This document shows, in pieces, positions 56,304 to 64,000 of a DNA stretch of 64,000 nt (within the stretch, counting starts at the first letter, position 1; every line of letters begins with the position of its first letter). Origin of the DNA: Diphasiastrum complanatum (taxonomy: Eukaryota > Streptophyta > Lycopodiopsida > Lycopodiales > Lycopodiaceae). Location: positions 46,746,255 to 46,810,254 of the forward strand of contig CM055111.1 in NCBI GenBank assembly GCA_029204225.1, read 5' to 3'. The position numbers and the translations under genes are program-made. The notes under the pieces were generated by a model. The model was not told where the DNA came from, did not search any database, and saw only the letters and a list, made by a program, of their open reading frames with translations.

Positions 56304-56921
56304 ATGATGGCATCTATAAGCAGCATAAGATTGAAGATCTGCACCATCCTCGAATCATCTAGGTCTAACTTCCTAGCATGGAAGGTAAAGACCTCTCTCA
56401 TTTTGAAGGGAGAAAACTTATGGCCTTGGGTGGACGGCACCGAAGAAATACCTACAACCACCGGCAAAGAGCTACGAGAATGGAGAGAGAGGAACGACAA
56501 GGCAGTAGTCGTCTTATCCTCATTCATCGAAGATAGCTTGACCTCACAACACTCTCTAACACAAGAGAGATGTGGGATGCATTGCCAGACAAAGTCACGA
56601 AGCCAGATAATGCTGCTCGAAGACCAGCTGACGAACCTACAATGGGATGGTAAAGACCTCACATCCTTTATCAAAAGGATGAAGGATCTGTTCCTTTCAT
56701 TACACAACACCGGAGCAGACAATGCAGTCTCAATAGAGAAGCAGCTCACCTACTTGCTACGAGCTTTACCAAGATCCTTCCAAACTATCCGAACATTACT
56801 AGCCAAAGATCCACAGATGACTCTCGAAAAAGTGGTAATCGAAATTCGAGAAGAAGTCGAAGCCCATGAGCACCTTGATCACAAAGAAAAGACACTTCTG
56901 ATTAGGCGGTTGGGCACTTAG
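56304..56921 (+). pseudogene. Copia-7 gag fragment (different lineage)
   Basis: MMASISSIRLKICTILESS, NFLAWKVKTSLILKGENLWP and DNAVSIEKQLTYLLRALP fit the UBN2-type gag of another Copia lineage. Around 56550-56640 two compensating frameshifts replace the expected block (TTREMWDAL then TKPDNAARRQL) with unrelated residues, then homology resumes at LTNLQWDGKDLTSFIKRMKD. The frame stops at 56921 before any zinc knuckle, and no pol follows. Only the 5' part of the element remains. Confidence 0.7.
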
Positions 56922-58569
56922 TCGGTCCCGCCACTAAAGTACGATTGGCTAAGCTTACTAAGCGGGCCCCGCCAAAGTCCACTATGTACAGGTAGAGTAA
57001 TAAGTGCGAAGGCACTAGCTTCCTGCATGTATAAGCCCAACCCAATGAGCACACAGTTTGGTTTGTATAGCTTGTAGAATTAGGAATAAATAACTAGGGG
57101 CCTAAAACTCTAAAATGACATTAGACGCCCTAAGTCAAGTTGTTAATAAAAAAGCTAAAAGGGCCCAAATTAGAACTCACATGAATCATGTGAGTGCCCT
57201 TGTGCTTTCTTATGAACCACTAGATTCATTTTGTGTTAGTTTAAACGGCTTGGATTAGGATCAGATGATACCCATTCCAAAGGTTTTCCTTAGGAACGGA
57301 TATTGTTTCAATGTGGAACCAAAATCCAATTAACACATGTCCACATTCCGCGTACGATACCCATTCCAAAGGTTTTTCCTTAGGAACGGGTACTGTTTTA
57401 ATGTGGACTCAAAACGCAGATCACACTGAGCTCCAAATGCAATGTATTTTGGCACTCTAGTATAAAGCCAAAACAAATTTGGTAAGCATAATGTGTGGTC
57501 CATTTTTTGGACACATAACTGACTAACAATTTGAAGCTCTAGATTCTAGCAACTAAATAAGACTTCTCTGCTCATTGTTTAAGCAACTATAGGAGGTTTA
57601 TGGCTTAATTTTAGAAAGAGAGGTCCAGTCCTCCTATTTAAAAAAATAAATAAACCAAAAATGCCAAGTTCCAGTCAACAACACCCTTCAATTACAACTT
57701 AGAACTTCCATATTCTTATGTTTCAAACAACAAACTAATGCTTGAATTCTTTGCAAATCTATTAGTTTCAATGCCCTTGTTCAGTATTATGCCTTCTATT
57801 GTTTCATAGGTTGTGCCTTCCTATCTTTTATCCTGAAATCCCTTCCAAAAAGCCTTGACTCCTCTCAGTGCTATCGATTTACTTGTGGTCTCCCTTGTTT
57901 GACCTTCTCGTACTTCATTTGTTATCAGGGTGTCAGTTATCAAGATTCTGGTGCAATGAAGCTTTGGTTTTGAAGATGAAACTGGACTAAGCTTTATGTT
58001 GAGATAGGTTAGAAGCAACAATGTATGTGAGAAAGAAACAAAGTGATGTATTCTAAAAAGGAGCATATAAATGTCTCCAAAAACGAAGCAACTAATGGAT
58101 CAAAAGACTAAAGTAGAAAAACTAGAAAGGTTCTTACTCTACTCTCATGAATGATATCTTTGGAAGATGATAATGTGGGAGTTGTACAACAACTATGTGG
58201 AACTATATAATAGATATCATATCGCAATGGATAGATGATGATGCAAGTATTGAAGAGGAAACAATGGATCTACTCGCATGAGCCTAGATTGGCAAAATCT
58301 CTTTGTAGCCATAAACTTGGTCTCAAAGTAACACACTGTCATTGGTCCTAATAAAGATCTCTAGAGGGGATATATGACTCACCCTCTGACAATGTCTCAG
58401 CTTCAAGGTCTTCTCTAGAGCATCTCCTTGAGAAGGAGGTAATCTGTGTCTAAGGGGTCTTGTTGTTCATATTGATCTATCTGAACATATCTCTACAAGC
58501 AATAACATCTTGCATAGCATTAGGGCCACACATCTAAGGTCTACATCTGAAATCAATGGACGAAGTGTG
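56922..58569. other. Region without a recognised gene, with one small tandem duplication
   Basis: A segment of about 65 bp, beginning gatacccattccaaagg, is present at 57267 and again at 57356 (period 89). No other structure or gene was recognised. Confidence 0.55.
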
Positions 58570-59227
58570 ACTAGAGAAGCATGGAAAAGACAATGGTAGT
58601 ATACCTTGGTCTCTTAATAAACAAGGCATCTAAACAAGAAATGACTCCACCTCCGCCAACATGCATAATTGGCAAAGCTTGCTCATGTGAGGATTGGAAG
58701 ACTAGTCTCCACAAACTTGTAATTGAGCCAAAGTAAACTGGAGGCAATGTTAAAGTCCATAAGACTAACCAAGAAGCATGACCCTTTTGCAATCTAGCTG
58801 TGGTGGCCTATCTTATTTTGAAAATTGTCCCAATCAAGGATGTCGCCAAATTGGTACTAGAGGATACCACCTCTGGTGATTGTCCACCTCGAGTAAACAC
58901 CTGTCGGCACATAAAGGTCCTAGAGCTATTAAAAACCATAATCTAGATTCTCTCGGTATGCACAATCAAACCAAAGATATCTCCAAACACTTGTAACATA
59001 TCCAAATGTTCTTGCAACCCCTCACTAGAGGGAGAAATTAATGTCACATTGTTAGCATAAACTAGAATGGAAATGACTATATCATCAAGCCTGCAACCAA
59101 GACCACCATTCTGGTTGATGATTTTCTCGATGAACCGAGTCAAAAGCTTTTGGAAATATAGAAAACAACAATGAGATCTCTCATGTGTAGACTTGGCCTT
59201 CTCAATGATAGCCAGGTGTGAACACAT
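58570..59227 (-). pseudogene. LINE (non-LTR retrotransposon) reverse transcriptase fragment
   Basis: On the minus strand, GGLGCRLDDIVISILVYANN is followed by LISPSSEGLQEHLDMLQVFG, the palm-domain motif of LINE RT in which YADD is expected. Here the two catalytic Asp positions read Asn-Asn, so it could not polymerise. It continues with IMVFNSSRTFMCRQVFTRGG and, after a frame break, ARLQKGHASWLVLW, as in the region after the palm. No EEP domain, poly-A tail or ends are seen. It is an old fragment. Confidence 0.75.
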
Positions 59228-60109
59228 TTTTATTGGATTTCTATCCTCTCCATCCCTATATCTCTGCTAATCTAGATCCATTCACTAGTTGTTGTAAATA
59301 CTTGTACAGTCACATACTCTGCATAAATACACATGTTTCTGTTGGAAATTAAGTCCACAGTTGTCTCCTTGGTGAATGACTAATTTCTATTTCAAAATTC
59401 TTCCTACTTGTTCATTGATCGTTGATCTAGGGTCAAGTGAAACCAACTTTGGTTCTACGTCTGCTCATCTGATACCTGTAGGAATCATAACTTAGACAGC
59501 CAAACTATTTGAAGAACGTCTACAATGGGCTTCCAGCTGATTTTCCGCAAAGAGTAACCAATCCTATCATATTTCATGTTCAAATGTTAAGTTCAATTAT
59601 TTGAAGATCATTGAAGACTTGGCCATCTTCAAGGACTTTCACGAATTAGCATTTAGAACAACTCTACAGAAATACACTAAGTGTCGCAATAGTCTGCAAA
59701 AATGAACTATGTTTTTTAACAATGTCAGCTTTTTCCAAAATGCGACAGTGTCGGCTTTTCCCGAAATGTGACACTTCAGCATAGTTCAACAATTCAACTA
59801 TTTTGCGACAGTGTTGGTTTTTTTGCACTTTCCCAAAAAATGCGACACTTACCATCGGCTTCTTCCTTTCAACTATTTTGAAAAAATTAACTTATGTGCA
59901 GTTCAAAAGTTAAACTGTTTTAAGGGCACCTTTGCATTTTTAAGGACACTGTCAGCTAGATGAATGCTTGTTGTAATTTGAATGCACTTCATTGCTGCTT
60001 GATCACACTTGTTCACTCACTTTGATCAAGACACAGACGTCTACGACTCCTCAGTTTCTAATCAGATGATGGATGTCTTTAATGCCTGAGAAACAATTAT
60101 AAGAAGGGG
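59228..60109. other. Unassigned region with a short repeat cluster
   Basis: Between 59680 and 59850 the motif tgcgacagtgtcggctttt and variants recur about four times in both orientations, separated by caactatttt-type spacers. Otherwise nothing is recognised. Confidence 0.5.
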
Positions 60110-60220
60110 TGTAGCCCTTGTTTTTTCCTTGTTGAAGGCATGGTATCATAAACGATTCTTTGTTGGACTTGAAACATCCACAAGGAAGGCCATGCTAGTG
60201 GGAGGGAGCATTGTAATGAC
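60110..60220 (+). repeat. Dispersed repeat, related to 5771-5950
   Basis: The order gtgtagcccttgtttt, then a ggcatggt-like block, then ccacaaggaaggcc and a gggaggga block matches the segment next to the 53-bp inverted repeat at 5771-5950, with substitutions and gaps. It shows that segment is part of a dispersed family. Confidence 0.6.
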
Positions 60221-60824
60221 ATTGTGAAATAGGATACAACCATATGGTTCAGGAATTTTGACTAACACTCTTCATGCTTTCTTTCTTCTCATTTTCTCTC
60301 GTTTGATTCATATTGCTATGAATTTTACACACAAATTATGTTTGGTTCAATTTTCAAGTCGGCTTGGAGCAACTTATGTGGTAATTCTTAGGCATATTAT
60401 TATGTTCTTTTAGTAAGTTGTAAGGTTTTTAGGCCACAGGTCAGTTGTTCCAAAGATTCAGAATAGCTCACTTAAAAGTGCAAATATCACTTAGATGCTT
60501 TGAGGCGTTGAAGCCTTATTTTGTCTGGAAACTGAAGGAACGATACACCTGTTGCTGTGTGTACCATATGCAAATGATATATTTTAAGGAGGCATTTAAT
60601 CATATGAGACAAACAAGTTTGGTCATCATGGAAAGGATCATGTCTGCACATATTCCATCTGCTGCAAAATTCAGGGATCATATATTTGAAAGCAAACCAA
60701 TCTGTTTGCCCCAGCATCAGCAATATGTGAGAATCGCTTTCCTCCTAATTCAAAATACCATGCAAAAAAATGCTTGTTCAGGAACTATAGTAAATGCGGC
60801 ATTTGCACGTTGTCATTGATGAAT
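60221..60824. other. Region without a recognised gene
   Basis: A 124-codon frame at 60445-60819 has no family motif. Nothing else recognised. Confidence 0.45.
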
Positions 60825-61000
60825 TTCACACATGTGGACTGTCCACTACATGTACTTGTGATCTCCTAAGGTGTGTAGATGCACCAAGATCAAGACTAGA
60901 TTGAGATTCAAGATCAATCTTGAATCCTATGGCAAAAACACACTACTACATGCATTCAATCACTTCCAACTCTCACTCACACGTGTGGGAAGGTTGTAGT
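60825..61000 (-). repeat. Possible LTR stub of Copia-4
   Basis: RNase H homology stops near 61000 and is followed at once by CACACGTGTG (60978-60987), the palindrome found in the LTRs of Copia-1, -2 and -3. A near copy, CACACATGTG, lies at 60827-60836. I infer a deletion joining RNase H to an inner part of the LTR. LTR borders cannot be set. Confidence 0.4.
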
Positions 61001-64000
61001 GAGTGCTTTGTACTCGGCCTCACATGAAGAGAGAGATATAGTATCTTGCTTTTTGGAAAGCCAAGATATGAGATTGCCTCCAAGAAAGATAGTGTATGCA
61101 CTAATAGACTTTCGATCCATCTTGTCACTTGCAAAGTCTGAATCCGAGTAGCCAATAATGGATAGATCTTCACTTTTATAGAGTAGACCATAATCACAAG
61201 ATGAAGATACATATCTTAGAATCCTCTTGGCCATCTTCCAATGATGGATCTTAGGATCTTGCATAAATTGACTCAATTTGTGCACACAAAAACTAAGATC
61301 GGGCCTAGTAATGGTAAGCCAAATCAAGGAGCCTACAAGACTCCTAAAAAGTGTGATGTCCTCAAAGGATCTTTCATCACCTTTATTAGGATCTTTTACA
61401 ATTTGCTCCATTGGAGTATCTATGCTCTTAGAATTTTCCATATGGAATTTTTTCAACATAGAGTGAGCATATCTAGATTGGCATATAAAGACATGATTTT
61501 CATAAAAATCAATTTCTAGGCCTAGGATGTAATGTATCTCTCCTAGATCTTGCATTTTAAACTCACATCCAAGTGCTAGCTTGGTTTCATCAACTAGCTT
61601 GATACAACTTCCACAAAGAATAATGTCATCAACATAAATTAGAAGAATGACAATATTGCTATCAACAAACTTTAGATACATGGAAGGATCATAGTCACTA
61701 AGAGTAAATCCTAGTGAGATAAGAAAAGAGTTAAGTCTTGAATACCATGATCTTGGTGCTTGCTTGAGTCCATGAAGACTTTTGAAGAGCAAGCACACTT
61801 TGGACTCATCCTTGATGAATCCTTGAGGTTGTTCCATATGGATCTCCTCCTCAAGATAACCATTTAGAAAAGCATTGGATACATCTAATTGGAACACCTT
61901 CCACTTGAAAAAAACAAGCAAGAGAAATAAGAATTCTTATTGTCACCATCTTTGCAACGGGTGCAAAGGTCTCCTCATAATCAAGACCATGGATTTGAGC
62001 AAATCCTTTGGCACATAATCTTGCTTTATGCTTGTTGATGGTGCCATCATGATTGAACTTGATCCGAAATACCCACTTGCAACCAATTACATGCTTGTTG
62101 GATGGAGGATCCACAAGCTCCCAAGTATTGTTGGTGATCAATGCATCATACTCTTGCTTCATGGCATCATACCACTCCTTGGTATTGAGTGCCTCTTGTA
62201 CATTCTTTGGCTCTTCATGAGAGACATAAAAAACATAATTAGTGGAATCAAGATCCACTTGTTTGCCTTTGTCAACATATGAGAGCCTCTTAGGCTCGGA
62301 TCTATCTCTCATGGATCTTCTTGGTGAAAAAATCCGAGGAGAGTCTTCTTCAAATCTCGACGCCATCACATCATGATTGTCTTCAAATTCAATAATTGAT
62401 GATGCATCCATAGATTTCTTGATCTCGGCCTCTTCAAATGATGAGTGTTGATCTTCATGAAAGACAACATCTCTACTTTCAATAACTTGAGAAGTAGAGA
62501 GTATAAAGACTCTATAGGCCTTCTTGGTGGATGAGTATCCAACCATGATCCTTTGCATGCACTAGGATCTTCCTTCTTCCTTGTTTCCAAGGGAATATGG
62601 ACAAAGCATAAGCATCCAAAAACTCTAAGGTGATCAACCTTAGGCTTCTTCAAAAATAAGATTTCATATGGTGACTTTCCTCCAAGAGCTATATGTGGGA
62701 GCCTATTGCAAAGATAATTTGCACAATTAATGGCTTCTCCCCAAAAATCTTTGGGCAAAGATGCCTCAATTCTCATAGATTTTGCACATTCACATAGAGA
62801 TCTATTCTTTCTCTCGGCCACTCCATTTTGAGATGGAGAGTAGGCACAAGAAAACTCTCTTTTAATGCCTTCAAGCTCACAAAAATCTTGAAATTTATTG
62901 GAGATATATTCACCACCTCCATCACTTCTAAGAGCTTTAATCTTGAATGAGAATTGCTTCTCTACATAAGCTTTGAAAATAAGGAAATGATCAAACACCA
63001 TAGATTTTGAAGCAAGAAGATATATCCAAGTGAATCTTGTGTAATCATCAATGAAAGTAACAAAACAAGTGGCTCCTCCCTTGCTTGTAGTTGATGAGAA
63101 ATGCACATCCGAGTGGATTAACTCCAAAGGATGCTTGCTTTTGATAGAAGATCTTGTAAATGGCTTTTTGTGAGATTTAGCAATAGCACAAGCCTCACAA
63201 GGCTTGATGTTCTTGGAGAATGACTTTGGCAAGCCAATAGCTTTGGATTCTTTGATCATAGAGAGCATGGACTTGTAGTTGGGATGTCCCAACCTCCTAT
63301 GCCATAATTCCTCCATAGAGAGCTTGTTCACAAGAGCAACATTACAAGCATTCACATACTCATTTGGATCTAGTTTATAGATGCCACCAGATCTAGATCC
63401 TAATGCAAGTATCTCATCATTCTTCTTGATAGTGCAAGTATCAACATTGAATTTTACATCAAGGCCATTATCAAGCAATTGGCCAACACAATAAGATTCT
63501 TGGTAAGCTTAGGTACATAAAGAACTCTAGAGAGAGAAAGAACTTTAGATGATGCAAGCTTCAAGGGAATGTTCCCTATGCCTTCAATAGGACATTCAAA
63601 ATCATTTGCAGTGTATATTGATTTCTTCACTCCATCATAAGATGCAATAGAAGAGAAAGAGTCCTTGGAGCTACACATATGTGAAGAGGCTCCACTATCA
63701 ATATACCATAGGCCGTCCTTCTTGAAAGGAGTAGATGAGAAACTAGAGACCATAAGAGATCCCTCTCCATCACTTGCAATAGTGTCTTCCTTCTCATTGG
63801 TAATATTGGCTTGCTTGAGTTGATTCTTCTTTTTGAAGCAATTGGTGGCATAATGACCTTTCTTGCCACAATAAAAGCACTTGATCTTCTTCTTCTTCTT
63901 GAGCTTGGATGATGAAGCATTAGAGGAATCATCTTCCTCCTCATCTTTGTCTTTGGATTTGACTTTGTCCTTGCTTGAGGATTGTTGATGTTGGTTCTTG
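61001..64000 (-). pseudogene. Copia-4 gag-pol, frameshifted, 3'-truncated and running off the window
   Basis: Reading from 64000 downward: a Lys-rich tract and zinc knuckle (CFYCGKKGHYATNC) near 63870-63830, protease WYIDSGASSHMCS, pre-integrase ELWHRRLGHPNYKSM with CEACAIAKSH, integrase LIHSDVHFSS, SDGGGEY and QNGVAERKNRSL, linker, RT with TFAPVAKMVTIR and YVDDIILCG, and RNase H with YSDSDFASD and SCEAEYKAL. Frameshifts lie near 63470, 62555 and 61900. RNase H is cut just after EAEYKAL, so its last catalytic residues are lost. The gag start lies beyond the window. It is a different family from Copia-1; both share the general order and the KGKQV linker. Confidence 0.93.

Noticed and set aside
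56900-57000. tRNA-like string with gcggttgggcacttagtcggtcccgcc
   Set aside because: It does not fold into a cloverleaf and has no T-arm consensus.
1-64000. CRISPR arrays, rRNA and organelle or bacterial operons
   Set aside because: No regularly spaced short repeats, no rRNA core sequence and no prokaryotic gene arrangement were seen.

Overview
This looks like nuclear DNA of a land plant: AT-rich, with spliced genes using GT..AG introns, Ty1/copia elements primed by initiator-Met tRNA, CACTA (En/Spm-type) transposons, a LINE fragment and one plant-type PHD-finger gene. I cannot name the species. A non-angiosperm such as a fern, lycophyte, bryophyte or gymnosperm is a guess. The window is almost entirely layered transposable elements; only one host gene is well supported.

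Layout. 1-4.48 kb: no recognisable gene. 4.48-7.64 kb: a degenerate tandem array with an (AG)40 tract and a perfect 53-bp inverted repeat. 8.4-26.1 kb: a decayed rolling-circle element of Helentron type, with an RPA70-like gene, a Rep protein (DUF6570-like region, HUH nuclease), the end of a PIF1 helicase, and an AP-endonuclease-like (EEP) domain in the same reading frame as the helicase. It is split by Copia-2 (14176-24618, + strand, about 2% LTR divergence), which is itself split by an intact Copia-1 (15235-21095, - strand, LTRs identical by eye, TSD TTAAG). 26.1-30.9 kb: nothing recognised. 30.95-31.63 kb: a two-exon PHD-finger gene. 33.3-37.1 kb: a pile of fragments (Copia-6 RNase H, CACTA-2 end, inverted Copia-5 pieces). 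37.1-49.3 kb: CACTA-1, with a CpG-rich subterminal array, a three-exon minus-strand accessory gene and a plus-strand tnp2 gene with DUF4218 and DUF4216 parts, split by Copia-3 (41025-47042, - strand, TSD TCTTG). 49.3-60.8 kb: mostly unrecognised, with a Ty3/gypsy integrase scrap, a Copia-7 gag and a LINE RT fragment. 60.8-64 kb: Copia-4, minus strand, running off the window.

How they relate. Copia-1 encodes all gag-pol domains and could supply functions in trans. Copia-2 and Copia-3 keep LTRs, primer sites and gag but lack reverse transcriptase, with unrelated-looking open sequence in its place. The LTRs of Copia-1, -2 and -3, and the stub beside Copia-4, all carry the palindrome CACACGTGTG. 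The most unusual items are the Helentron-type Rep/helicase/endonuclease element, the RT-less Copia elements, the shared LTR palindrome, the CACTA-1 accessory gene and the anomalous right junction of Copia-2. All similarity calls were made by eye from motifs; no database search was run.
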